A DNA stretch of 64,000 nt from CAWGYT01 sp963826795 (GCA_963826795.1 CAWGYT010000004.1:186001-250000); one strand, 5' to 3'. Shown: positions 54,932 to 64,000, counted from the stretch's first letter. Made by a program: numbers and translations. Notes: generated by a model not told the origin, from the sequence alone.

Positions 54932-55381
54932 ATGCCCGCTCGTCTACCCGTCTGTTTGGTCACTGTCGTCGCAATCCTTCGCTTGACGACACCCGCCCAG
55001 GCCGCAGAAGATGCCGCGTTTGAGGCCGCCAAGCTGGTCGGTACATGGGCCTACGTATCCGCCGAAAAAGGTGGCGAGAAATCGGGTCCCGAGCGACTCA
55101 AGGGCAAAGTCGTGATTACCGAAGACAAGCTGACGCTGAAAGGGGACGATGGGGACTTCGTCATGAAGTACGAGCTCGATCAGTCCAAGACACCCGTCGC
55201 GATCAAGCTCACAATCGTCGAAAGTCCGTTTGGCGAGGGAGCCACGGCCAATGGCATCATTCAACTGAAAGACAAACAGCTGAAATTGTGCTACGGCGAA
55301 ATGGGTGAAGGGGCACCCAAAGAGTTCGCATCTCCGTCAGGAAGCAAGGCGCGGCTCATCGTTCTGAAACCGGCCGAGTAG
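54932..55381 (+). CDS. Exported TIGR03067-family protein
   Basis: A 149-residue protein with a signal peptide ending PAQA. The mature part opens EAAKLVGTWAYVSAEKGGEK and continues RLKGKVVITEDKLTLKGDDG, AIKLTIVESPFGEG and QLKLCYGEMGEG, a lipocalin-like planctomycete family (TIGR03067) in which the GTW motif starts the first strand. The ribosome binding site is AGGAG upstream of ATG 54932. Function unknown; probably periplasmic. Confidence 0.9.
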   Translation: MPARLPVCLVTVVAILRLTTPAQAAEDAAFEAAKLVGTWAYVSAEKGGEKSGPERLKGKVVITEDKLTLKGDDGDFVMKYELDQSKTPVAIKLTIVESPFGEGATANGIIQLKDKQLKLCYGEMGEGAPKEFASPSGSKARLIVLKPAE

Positions 55382-55445
55382 GGCAATCAACTTATTTCGC
55401 GTTGGGTTGAATTAGCGACCCGATGGCAACGACGCGGGAGTTCCC

Positions 55446-55826
55446 ATGGTGAATTCGTCCACGACCAATCAACCTTCGGCCAGTCGCTGTCTCAATTGTG
55501 GGGCAATGGCAAACGCCGATGCCCTATCCATCGACGAGGCGGTCTGTCCGCATTGTGGAAATTCGCTTACCCGAATGGCCCGCCTACTGAGTCGTCTCTG
55601 CCATCGGATGGCGGCCGTGCTCGAAGTCGCCCCGGCAAGCATCACCGCAGACACCCCGTTGATCGAGGTTGCCAGTGACTCCCTCGCGACAGTCGAGATT
55701 ATGCTCGTGCTGGATGAGGAGTTCGGCTGCCAGCCGCATGAGGACTGGCTTGACGAACTGCAGACCGTCGGTGATCTCGTCTGCCTGGTCAGCCGACAGG
55801 AGCGTGCGGTTCGAGCGGCCAAGTAG
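55446..55826 (+). CDS. Zinc-ribbon / acyl-carrier-protein fusion
   Basis: A 126-residue protein. Residues about 15-40 have a CLNCG...CPHCG zinc ribbon. The rest is an acyl carrier protein domain: RLCHRMAAVLEVAPASI, then DSLATVEIMLVLDEEFG with Ser as the 4'-phosphopantetheine site (DSL motif). The C-terminal helix is DELQTVGDLVCLV. Fusion of a zinc ribbon with a carrier protein is unusual. It stands alone, with no fatty acid or polyketide genes beside it, and its partner enzyme is unknown. Confidence 0.8.
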   Translation: MVNSSTTNQPSASRCLNCGAMANADALSIDEAVCPHCGNSLTRMARLLSRLCHRMAAVLEVAPASITADTPLIEVASDSLATVEIMLVLDEEFGCQPHEDWLDELQTVGDLVCLVSRQERAVRAAK

Positions 55827-56229
55827 GGCCCCCCGTTCTCGCTTGACGCCAAGGCCCATCTCACCACCCAAAGTGCCTGCCGCACGCCAGGAATTCCACT
55901 TTTGGGTAATGATTCGATTTCCATTAGCGGGGATTTCTGGCCTTCAACTCGTTAACTATGCGTTAATCGCGTTAATCTACGCAAAAAGGGTTATTGTTGC
56001 CGGCGATTCGCGACTTAGAATCGGACCTAATTCCTCAACCGTCGTATCCGGTCAGGCCGTGGCGTGTTCGGGAAGTGTAACGAGCGGCAGTCACTCGCTT
56101 GCGACCGAGACGACGGTAGATCGCGAGCGTAAATCGCTAGGACGATTCGGATTCGTTGGCTGCTGGGCACGGATGGGAGCGACTCGTGAGCTTAGACAAC
56201 AGTGCTTCAGAAAGGGAAAGACTCGACTT
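55827..56229. other. Intergenic region upstream of a PEP-CTERM gene
   Basis: 403 bp with no supported gene. AAAGTGCCTG and CAGGAATTCCACTTTT near 55870-55904 could form a weak terminator after the carrier-protein gene. The stretch around 55945-55990 is AT-rich, with GTTAAC and GTTAATC repeats, and is the most likely promoter zone. Confidence 0.4.
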
Positions 56230-57003
56230 ATGATTCGCAACTTCGGAAAATCGTTGGTACTTCTTTTGGCGGTGACGTTGCTTGCAGCCACCCAAGGCCG
56301 CGCGGCGACGACCTTGCTCTCACAGGATTTCGAAGGACTGACACTTCAGGACTCGACGAGTCCGACAGAAATCGCCGCGCCTGGCGTCTGGACGGACGTG
56401 CCTCCTTCCGGCTGGACCCGCGACAATGATTCGACACCGATTGGAAATCCAGTCGAGTTCCAAGGCTGGACGTTTGTCGACAAGGCCTGGTGGATTGAAA
56501 CGGCCGGCGATCAGGACCGTTCCACCTTCACGGCGGGTCAGGGCGTCGTGGCAGTTACCGACCCGGACGAATACGACGACGGGACCGACATCGACACCGG
56601 CCTGTTCAACGCCTACTTGTCGACTCCGGAAATTGACCTGACGGGCATCCAAGCCGGTTCCGTGAACGTCTCGTTCGATTCGAGTTTTCGTGCGGAAGTG
56701 ACGCAGATTGGCGTGTTGGACGTGAGCTTCGACGGGGGAGCGACGTACTCGAACGTCCTGACCTACGACTCGGCGGCGCTGGTCGACGGTGACACGTACA
56801 ACCTGGCCGTCAGCGAAGCCATCAGCAACCCGGAGGGCGGCTCGATGTTGCTGCGATTCGGCATGATCCAGGCCAGTAACGACTGGTGGTGGGCAGTCGA
56901 CAACGTCAACGTGACGGGCGAGCTCGTGCCCGAGCCCAGTTCGATGTTGTTGGCCAGCCTGATGGGACTGGCGCTGGTCGCCAAATCTCGCCGCCGCCGC
57001 TAG
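56230..57003 (+). CDS. PEP-CTERM exported protein
   Basis: A 257-residue exported protein. The signal peptide (SLVLLLAVTLLAATQG) ends at RAAT. The body starts TTLLSQDFEGLTLQDS, a jellyroll-type beginning common in these proteins, with GWTRDNDSTP, then WWIETAGDQDR and acidic DPDEYDDGTDIDTG. The C-terminus has VPEPSSMLLASLMG and KSRRRR, the PEP-CTERM sorting signal. Function beyond surface location is unknown. A terminator hairpin follows at 57038. Confidence 0.87.
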   Translation: MIRNFGKSLVLLLAVTLLAATQGRAATTLLSQDFEGLTLQDSTSPTEIAAPGVWTDVPPSGWTRDNDSTPIGNPVEFQGWTFVDKAWWIETAGDQDRSTFTAGQGVVAVTDPDEYDDGTDIDTGLFNAYLSTPEIDLTGIQAGSVNVSFDSSFRAEVTQIGVLDVSFDGGATYSNVLTYDSAALVDGDTYNLAVSEAISNPEGGSMLLRFGMIQASNDWWWAVDNVNVTGELVPEPSSMLLASLMGLALVAKSRRRR

Positions 57004-57037
57004 GCGAGCGGGTTTCTGCGGTTGGGACTGACGAGTC

Positions 57038-57074
57038 GGCGCGACTCCCCGGTTGGGAGCCGCCGGCTTTTTTT
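57038..57074 (+). terminator. Rho-independent terminator after the PEP-CTERM gene
   Basis: GGCG...CTCCC pairs with GGGAG...CGCC (interior mismatch) about 35 bp after the stop codon, followed by GGC and seven T residues. Confidence 0.65.
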
Positions 57075-57301
57075 CTTGCGTCCCGCAAGGAATCGCGGGC
57101 GGCTCGCCGGCAAGAACCTGTTGACCGCCCCTCTTGGCGCGCCACCGGGTCGCGGATTTCGGCCCGGACCTCGCTGGATTCCTTGGGCAAGCTTGCTAAA
57201 ATAGCCCGCTCGCGGGGACACTGCGGGTCCCCGGCCTTGGCCGCCCCCTGACGTTAGCGTGGAGCTGGTCGGAGAGTATTCCCTATCGAATGGAGCTTCA
57301 A

Positions 57302-57682
57302 ATGATTCGATGCAAGTCTTATGTGGTTGCCGGCTTCCTGATGCTTACGGTTCCGTGTGTCGGAGTGATCTTCGCACAGGACGCCGAAAGCAAGCCAAAG
57401 CACACGATCAAAGAGGTGATGAAGAATGCCCATAAAGATGGACTGCTGAAGAAGGTCCTGGAGGGCGAGGCCACGGAAGCGGAAAAGTTAGACTTGCTCG
57501 ACAATTACATCAGCCTCGTGGAGTGTGAGCCGCCGAAGGGCAGCATGGAGTCTTGGCAGAATCTCGCGGGCCGCGCCGCGTTGGCAGCGGCCAAAGTCGC
57601 GGTAGGTCGCGAAGGTGCGACCGCCGAACTGAAGGCCGCCACGAATTGCGCCGCGTGCCACAAAGCTCACAAGGGTGAGTAA
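57302..57682 (+). CDS. Small exported monoheme cytochrome c-like protein
   Basis: A 126-residue protein with a signal peptide (YVVAGFLMLTVPCVGVIFA, cut near AQD). The mature part is helical (TIKEVMKNAHKDGLLKKVL) and has one heme-binding CAACH near the C-terminus (NCAACHKAH). The His of KNAHKDG could be the second axial ligand, which would fit a four-helix cytochrome c' type fold with C-terminal heme. GGAG lies 7 nt before ATG 57302. It is periplasmic, probably in electron transfer. Confidence 0.85.
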   Translation: MIRCKSYVVAGFLMLTVPCVGVIFAQDAESKPKHTIKEVMKNAHKDGLLKKVLEGEATEAEKLDLLDNYISLVECEPPKGSMESWQNLAGRAALAAAKVAVGREGATAELKAATNCAACHKAHKGE

Positions 57683-57817
57683 GTCGCGCGACCCGTCGCG
57701 ATTGTCGCGCGGGTGACGGGCAAACCGCGAGGGGACGGCTTCTCCTCGCGGTGCCGAATGCGATCAACGCCCCCCGGATCGGTGACGTTGAATCTGTTCC
57801 GTAACGGAGGACGGCGT

Positions 57818-59813
57818 GTGGGACGAACCTGCACCGAGATCCACGTCTTGCCGCGTCCAGAGGCCTCATCGGCTGAAACGAGCGGGCAGCTTGTCGAGCA
57901 GGCGTTGAGGTCGATGGGGTACGTCGTCGCCGAAGCGAATTCACTCGCAAGTCCCGTTGCGGCTCGGCGCTTGACGACGTGCTCCGCGCCGCCGTGGGTC
58001 GCCGTGTTCAGCGACGACGAAGGCGGCGTGCTGACGCCCGCTACGCTCGAACTGGCCAAGCAACTCTCGCAAGCGATCTCAGGACTCGCCGTCATCACCA
58101 CGGTGTACGACAGCGATGATTTCGCAATTGTCCTGGTTGAGCGCGGCAAACAAATTGACGCCCTTGCGAGCAGTGCTGCGATCCTGCCCGATCGAATCAA
58201 GCGAATCAGCGCCAGCCGCCGTCCGCGCGAGTGGAGCCGTCTCTTCCAACGCTCGATTTCGTCGAGCGATCTCGCGGATTCAAGCCGCCCTTCGACTCCA
58301 TTCGCGGAAGATTCCCTGAGACGGCTCTGTTCGCTCGTGGGGTTGCCACCCGAAACAACCCTGCACGACGTCGACGAACTCGACCGCAGTCCGCTCGTTC
58401 AGTGGGTCTTGCAAACGACAACCGGATCGACGGCTGGCGGAGTGAAGCAGACAGGCGGCCAAGCCGGGTTCGATCGAGCAGAGCCGCGCGAGATGCCGCT
58501 GCTGGTCGGCGAAACCCAAATCTTGGCTTTCGAAATCACGGCCCCTGATGACTCCTGCGATCGACTTGTTTTCGAGATCTCCGGCCAAGGGCTCGACAAC
58601 AAGATTGTCGAGGTGACCGGAATCACTTGCCTTTGGAATTGTGCGGCGGCCAGCGTCAATCGGGGTGGCTTGCGAAAAATCGAACTCGGCCTGGAAACGA
58701 ACCGAACGGATCGGGGAATCGTTTTGGCTGGCAAAGTGGGCACGCCCGCATCCCCCGATACGCGCGTCAATTCCGCGCACAGCGTGACTGCCGTCTACTG
58801 CGTGGGACTGCGAGCGGCAGCGACGGGAAGCGGAGAGTTGCACTTCGCCCTTACCTCTGCTGGCACGGAGTTAATTCGACTCGGGCCGAGCTGTCGACTG
58901 GCGGTCACGCAACCGGTTTGGACCCCGGCAGGATCCACGTCGCTGAATGGCCTGCGGCAGCTGAATTCACCTGAGCTTCTCGCGGCCGTTGGGATCTTTA
59001 TCGACGACGGAGAGCCATCCGTTTCGATCCTGCGCATGGATCGAACGTTGGCTGCACGATCTGGACGCGATCCTCGCAAGCGGGATCACCACCGCGTACG
59101 AGGGACAAATGGATCCCGAGTCGTTTCATGTGCCGCGTAAGAATCCGAAATTCAAGATTTCCGAAATTGGTCCGAGCAAGAAGTGGCAGAATCTGTGGCG
59201 AGAATCGGCGGCGCTGCAAAGCCTTTTCATCCGTGCGCGGGACAGCGACGATTCCGAACCTTGGGCCGGCATCTCGCTGCAACGTCCTTGTACAGACGAG
59301 CATCAAACAAAGCCGGGGACATTGCATTTCGGTCTTTGGATTCATCCGCAGCGGGCTGAGATATCTGACGAACAGATGGCGGCAATCAAGCTGCGGCTGA
59401 TCGGGAGGATTGACGCGCTATTTGTCGAGCTTGGTGGACTTCACGGTTGGCTTGCACAATGCGATTGGGCCCCGCGATTTTCCACGGCGGACGAGAATGA
59501 GTACACACCGTACGAGGCCGCGTATTCGCTGGACAGTCCAGGCACGGAAAAATCGCTCAGCACCACCAGCTACATGCATGCGGCGTGGTGTCGTCGCTGC
59601 CTGCGCGGAATCGGGGAAACCGTCTGGCTCGGAGCATCGCTCGGCCGCCGGATTTCTAATCAAGCGAGATCGTCGATCGTCGAGGTGCAAGCGGTCGGCA
59701 GCGGGCTGCGCCTCGGCGTCCCCACCATCCGCGAGCTGCCGGAGCTAGAAGCCGCGCTGAAACCGCTCCTGCCACCCGCTCAAGCCCATCCGGATGGGCG
59801 AAGCTCCCGCTGA
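57818..59813 (+). CDS. Large unknown protein (one frameshift)
   Basis: About 664 residues when one surplus base near 59035 is joined. The start is GTG 57818 because GGAGG lies 7 nt upstream. The N-terminal quarter looks like an alpha/beta domain (GQLVEQALRSMGYVVAE, PPWVAVFSDDEGG, GLAVITTVYDSDDFAIVLV). The middle is beta-rich (LLVGETQILAFEITAPD, GIVLAGKVGTPASP). The last third (WIERWLHDLDAILASGI, KFKISEIGPSKKWQNLW, GVPTIRELPELEAAL) is well formed. No membrane segment, signal or known motif is seen. I do not recognise the family. Confidence 0.65.
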
Positions 59814-59889
59814 GCCGAACCCGGGAGGGCGAAGCCGAACCCGGGAGGGCGAAGCGAACGGATGGGCGAAGCTCCCGCTGAGCCGAACC
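59793..59889. repeat. Short direct repeats at the 3' end of the unknown gene
   Basis: A 29-bp unit (starting GATGGGCGAAGCTCCCGCTG) occurs at 59793-59821 and 59861-59889. Between them CCGGGAGGGCGAAGCCGAAC occurs twice (59821-59840 and 59841-59859, one base shorter). The first copy runs over the stop codon of the unknown gene. The block lies between convergent genes. Confidence 0.85.
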
Positions 59890-59902
59890 ACGGCTCGACC
59901 GC

Positions 59903-61114
59903 TCACCTCCGCCACTCCTCGGCCGCCTCTACGCGCGGGACTCGAGGCAAGTACCCTTCCAGCCAGCCGCGGGACGCTTGCGGCGGAATCTTGTCGGCGA
60001 CATCGGTTCCGTCGGCCAGTGTGAACGAGATGGCCAACGGGAATTTTCCCCGGGGCCTCGGCGTGTAAACGGACCGTCGCCCCAAAACTCCCCCAGCGCG
60101 ACGCAATCCAAACGCACCACGGCGCCATCCTTGACCTCGACAACGCCCTTCAACTCGGCCTCATAGCCCCGGTCGCCACCCGCTGTTTCGAGTCGCACAT
60201 GACCGCTCAATTGACGCTTGTCGAGCTGAACCAGAAGCTGGCGAATCTCGTCCGGCTTCCACATGGGCGGTTCCCCGCGCGTATTGTCAACCAGGTGAAA
60301 TCGAGCGATTCGTGTCTGCAACGCGACGGGGACCTCGCCTCGCACGAGCGCCTCGTGTTCGCTTGCCGAAATCCAGAGATTGTCCCGGGACAGGGCACTC
60401 TGAAAAATCTGTCGCCAACGATCCTCGGTCGGTTCGTATCCACCCAGGACCTTCGCTTGGACTCGCACGACCAGGCCACCCTCGGGCGGGCTGACGTTGA
60501 ATCGTGGATCCCGCGACTCGGATCCGACTTCGGTGGCCAGTACCGCCGGATCGGGCCGAGAGGCAAACTCACGCAGTTTTTGCTGCATCAGTCGCCGAAG
60601 CTTGTCGGGATCTCGATTGTTGTTGTAAAGCAGCAGGTCACCCGCGGCCGTCGCGATATAAAAGCCTTGCGTGGTCGATTCGAAATCGTGGCGCGGGCCT
60701 TGTCCGGCGATCTTCCGGTAGAACTCGCCTTCAACGTCTTGCTGGCGCCGTTGATAGGCTTGGTCAATTGCGACGGGCACGAAACGTGTCTTGAGCATTT
60801 CCACGATCTCGGGTTCGGCAAAGGTCGACGCACGGTCGAGCACGCCGTTGTTTCACGTGCAGCCCAAGGGGTGGCCATCCATGGCCCAGATAAAGATCGG
60901 TTTCTGTTCCTGGACCGCGGTCCGCTGGGCGTCAAGCAGGGCGATTTTCCAAGGAATCGTCCGCCAGGGTTCTTTCGCCGCTGGCTGAAGCTGCTGGTGC
61001 AACCGCTGAAACTCAGCATCCGTCAAGTCCCCAGCCGAGCTGGCCGGCAGCCGTAAGCCAAGCGGCGAACGCGACGCCCCACATGGCCAGCACAACGATC
61101 GATTTGCATCTCAT
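59903..61114 (-). CDS. Exported thioredoxin-fold protein with in-frame TGA, candidate selenoprotein (two frameshifts)
   Basis: About 402 residues when joined. The signal peptide (SIVVLAMWGVAFAAWLTAAG, ATG 61114) lies in one frame and shifts near 61040 into TDAEFQRLHQQLQ. Then KIALLDAQRTAVQEQKPIFIW leads to AMDGHPLGCT, an in-frame TGA (60853-60855), and NNGVLDRASTFAEPEIVEML continues in the same frame. VPVAIDQAYQRRQQD, GFYIATAAGDLLLYNNN and RGEPPMWKPDEIRQLL follow. A last shift near 60065 leads into PRPRGKFPLAISFTLADG and the end at 59903. Thioredoxin-like proteins of this layout carry a redox Cys here; TGA may encode selenocysteine, or be Cys mutated or misread. Confidence 0.72.
60816..60855 (-). 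promoter_or_regulatory. Candidate bacterial SECIS hairpin after the in-frame TGA
   Basis: Directly after the TGA (60853-60855, minus strand), TCGAC (60839-60835) pairs with GTCGA (60829-60825) around a 5-nt loop CGTGC. An outer CGGC (60847-60844) pairs with GCCG (60819-60816). The loop lies 18 nt after the TGA, and its second base is G, both within the known range for bacterial SECIS. GC-rich DNA forms such hairpins by chance, so this is suggestive only. Confidence 0.35.
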
Positions 61115-61299
61115 CAAACAGGACTCCCGGGTCTCGGGTGACTCGAACGCGATGATCGATTCTATCGCACCGGATCGTGCCTCCGCAAACGGATGGCAGG
61201 ACCGTTGCCCGGACCGGGGCGCCCCTGGATTGCTCGAAATCTCGCTGGGCGGGAACCGGTTCGACGCATCTCGCGGAATTCGCGTGGCGCGACGAATTA

Positions 61300-61328
61300 C
61301 CTCGGCACTTAAGCCAACGGGATATAAT
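61300..61328 (+). promoter_or_regulatory. Candidate promoter of the chimeric kinase gene
   Basis: TATAAT at 61323-61328 lies 24 bp before the kinase ATG at 61353, with no good -35 box at 17 bp. If used, the leader is very short but still includes GGAG 9 nt before the ATG. Confidence 0.3.
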
Positions 61329-61352
61329 CACATCCGAGTTGGAGCTGGACCG

Positions 61353-63703
61353 ATGCCGAACCGCTTGCCCGAGAGTCAATCCGAGCCCACGGGGCCGAGC
61401 TACCCGGCCGTGCCAAGCAGTGGAGGCACGACCGACGCCCTCAGTTCGGCTCAGGAAGTGGTCGCGCTGCTGGACCGGTATCTGCACGATCTGCAGGCGG
61501 GTCGGAATCCGGATCGCGAGGCGCTGTTGGCGGCACATCCCGAGCTGGGAACCCAACTGGAAGCGTGTCTGGCAGGCATCGATTTCGTCCACCAGGCGAG
61601 CGATGCGTCGGAGCAGCCTCTGCAGTTGGGCGACTTTCGCCTCCGGCGCGAAGTGGGCCGGGGGGGGATGGGAGTGGTTTACGAGGCGGAGCAGATTTCG
61701 CTGCGACGCCGCGTGGCGGTTAAGATCCTGCGATTTGGGCTCAGTGGCGACCAGGACGCGATGCAAAGGTTCAGGCACGAGGCCGAGACGGTCGCGGCAC
61801 TGCATCATACGAATATCGTGCCGATCATCGCCGTGGGCTGCGAAGACGGCGTGCACTTTTACGCGATGCAGTTCATTGAAGGCAAGAGTCTCGCTCAGCG
61901 GCTTGAACTCGCACAGCGAGACGGCGCCGCGGTGAGTTCCGATCAGGTGGCCAACTGGAGACTCCAGGCCGCGGACGCGTTGGCTCACGCCCACCAGCGC
62001 GGCGTAATCCACCGCGACGTGAAACCCTCGAACCTGATCCTGGATCCCGACAATCGGCTCTGGCTGACCGATTTCGGGCTCGCTAAGCGAAGTGACGAGC
62101 TGGCGCTCACGATGACCGGGGCCTTGCTGGGGACACCCCGTTATATGAGTCCGGAGCAAGCGAGTTCCACGTTGCAGCCGGTTGACGAGCGCTCCGACGT
62201 GTACAGCTTCGGCGCCACACTCTACGAGTTGCTGGCAGGCCAGCCGTTGTTCGGCGGCGACAACCCGTTCGAAGTGATTCGGCGAATCCTCATGGAAGAG
62301 CCGCGGACGCTGCGCAGCGTCCGACCCGCCGTGCCACGCGACTTGGAAACGATCATCGGCAAGTGCCTCCACAAGGAACCGGGTCGACGTTACGCCAGCG
62401 CCATGAGCTGAGCGAAGATCTCCGCGCGTATCGCGACGGCCGCGCCATTTCGGCGCGGCGAACAAGCTCGCTCGAGCGCGCAGTCCGCTGGGCGAGGCGG
62501 CAAAAGAAGAGTGCCTTGATCGCCGTCACCTCGGACGTGCAATCTCGCGCGGTCGATCATCTTTCGGCGGCGCATCTCACGGATCTGGACGGCGACGGCA
62601 CGGCCGAATTGGTACTGACGGCAATCATGCTGGATCGCGATGATCCCGACGAGCGACACGTCGGCTGGCTGTGGGTGCTTGATGCAAAGTCAGGTCAGAC
62701 GAAGTGGCGACAGCCCCTCAGTCCAACGCCGTCCGAGACCAGCCCGCACCAATATCTGCGAAGTATTGGTTCGTACGGCGAGATTTTTCGCTGGGCGTAC
62801 GCCGACTTTGATCGTGACCAGGGGCTGGACATCGTCACGCTTGGGTTCGCCGATGCGGACTACGCGGATTACGAGTTGCGCGTCTACAGCGGCAAGCAGG
62901 GCGAGTTGCTCGTCAGTCGCCGTCTCGAGCAGCCGTGCCAGGTCGAACAGAGCATTCTGCCGCCAGCGCCGGTCGTCGTCTCGCCGGGGTCCAAGGCATC
63001 TCCGCCTCTGGTGGCCGTGTTGGAGTTCGGCCCGCCGGCCGCAAACCAGGGCGCGAGTCAGCGCACCAAGTCGGCGACCGTGTCTGCATTCCGGGGCCCT
63101 GGCCTGGCTCCCGAATGGTCCTGGCGCACCGAAGTCGACACGAACTGCGGCCAAATGGGGACCAACTATCAGCCTCGGTTGGAACCGCTTGTCGTGCGAG
63201 TTGACAATCGGCGAAGGGGACTCGCGCTGATGCTCAGTGGTAATCCGCCTCGGCTCGTGACGCTCGACGAACACGGGCAAGAAATCGCTGCACGAGAACT
63301 CACTTCGCGCGGCGGAAGGTCGTATTGGCAGCCAATCTGGGCGATCGACGTCGATCAGAATGGCTCGGACGAAGTCGCCTTTCTGCACCAACCGTCGGAT
63401 TCGCCGCTGACTCTGACCGTCGCGCCGGTCAGCGGACTCACAGCGCCGCTTTGGTCCGCGCCCAGCCAGCAGGCAATGCAACGCGAACAATCCCTCTTGC
63501 TGGCCGATGCTTTGGCCCAGTTGTCGGACGACTACCGCGAGGTCATCACGTTGAGAAATCTGGCCGGTCTGAGCCACGAACAGGTCGCGTAGCGGATGGG
63601 TCGCACGCCAGGCGCCGTTCGAATGCTCTGGATCCGCGCCCTGGCCGAGCTTCGGCAGCGGCTCACCGAGGCCCAGCCCCACCAGGATCGCTCGCAGAGA
63701 TAA
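61353..63703 (+). pseudogene. Ser/Thr kinase with FG-GAP-like half, fused to an ECF sigma C-terminus
   Basis: Kinase part: VGRGGMGVVYEAEQ, VAVKILRFGL, HRDVKPSNLIL, DFGLAK and SPEQ, all intact. A shift at about 62400 joins RYASA to ELSEDLRAYRDGRAISARR. The expected membrane helix after RQKKSALIA is missing. The outer half has beta-propeller motifs (TDLDGDGTAELVL, DFDRDQGLDIVTLGF, DVDQNGSDEVAF). From about 63455 the frame becomes an ECF sigma region 4: QREQSLLLADALAQLSDDYREVI, LAGLSHEQVA, stop TAG at 63590-63592, then RMGRTPGAVRMLW to a stop at 63703. This looks like a recombination product of a sigma-kinase locus. Whether the kinase still works is unclear. Confidence 0.78.
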
Positions 63704-63749
63704 TGGTCTCGGAGGCCAAATCCGAATCGAGCGTCAGTCGGCGGAGCAC

Positions 63750-64000
63750 GAGGCGCGGCTTGACTCTCCCTCGGGAGAGGTGACACGATCTTGTCCCTTC
63801 TCCCCAACGCGGGAGAAGGTGGCCGAAGGCCGGATGAGGGGGTCCCGTGCGCTGCCGGATGCTCAACCCTCACCCGCTCGGCTCCCGCGGGCGGGAGCCG
63901 AGCGACCTCTCCCGGCCTCGGGAGAGGTGACACGATCTTGTCCCTTCTCCCCAACGCGGGAGAAGGTGGCCGAAGGCCGGATGAGGGGGTCCCGTGCGCT
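63750..64000 (-). repeat. 148-bp dispersed repeat, at least 1.5 units, inverted, to the window edge
   Basis: GACACGATCTTGTCCC recurs at about 63781 and 63927 (146 bp apart), each followed by the CTTCTCCCCAACGCGGGAGAAG hairpin and GGCCGAAGGCCGGATGAGG. This is the complement of the units at 35765-36820. The array continues past the end of the window. It begins 47 bp after the ECF sigma remnant. Confidence 0.95.

Overview
The window is GC-rich bacterial chromosome from a planctomycete, most likely a Pirellulales-type organism. This rests on the company of families: PEP-CTERM proteins with dockerin-like calcium repeats, a DUF1559 prepilin-like protein, DUF1501, TIGR03067 and DUF6807 proteins, a leucine-rich-repeat lipoprotein, an ECF sigma factor paired with a Ser/Thr kinase, and a giant SdrD/Cna-B-repeat surface protein whose N-terminus carries a LEQMEPRWLLS motif like the one common in planctomycete giant proteins.

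Layout. 1-1520: tsf (partial) and rpsB, minus strand. 1983-6372: a secreted trypsin-like PEP-CTERM protease, a sigma-54-activator-like AAA+ protein without a GAFTGA loop, and a badly frameshifted aminotransferase. 6900-13410: carA, three uncharacterised proteins, a DJ-1/PfpI protein and an LRR lipoprotein. 13877-16019: a Gfo/Idh/MocA oxidoreductase and a BshB1-type LmbE deacetylase. 16243-21903: a minus-strand housekeeping run (aroF, tpiA, secG, yicC, gmk, rpoZ, coaC, coaB). 21904-23085: a repeat-rich spacer with a gene remnant. 23086-30883: citrate synthase, a WD40 protein and the giant surface protein. 30976-33106: a small coiled-coil protein, a membrane protein and cca. 33713-35678: prepilin-like protein, rhodanese and tRNA-Leu(CAG). 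35765-36820: a seven-unit 148-bp tandem array. 36839-39543: a TolC/CzcC-type protein and a decayed RND pump. 39622-43198: ECF sigma plus Ser/Thr kinase. 43342-50333: PEP-CTERM proteins, TerB-like, DUF427, pdxA and DUF1501. 50544-57682: a VTT membrane protein, a degenerate Hpt/pseudo-receiver pair, DUF6807, a zinc-ribbon/carrier-protein fusion, another PEP-CTERM protein and a small cytochrome c. 57818-63703: a large unknown protein, a thioredoxin-fold protein with an in-frame TGA that may encode selenocysteine, and a kinase gene fused at its 3' end to the tail of an ECF sigma gene. The 148-bp repeat returns at the right edge.

Two themes stand out. First, at least 20 apparent single-base frameshifts interrupt genes that are otherwise well conserved, including housekeeping genes such as gltA, aroF and pdxA. 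Most are better explained by sequence error than by decay, so these genes are annotated here as joined reading frames. Second, several signalling proteins lack the residues their families need: GAFTGA in the AAA+ protein, the phospho-Asp in the receiver and the phospho-His in its Hpt partner. The most interesting single observation is the Cys-Thr-TGA site in the thioredoxin-like gene near 60853, which is followed by a hairpin at a position suitable for a bacterial SECIS.
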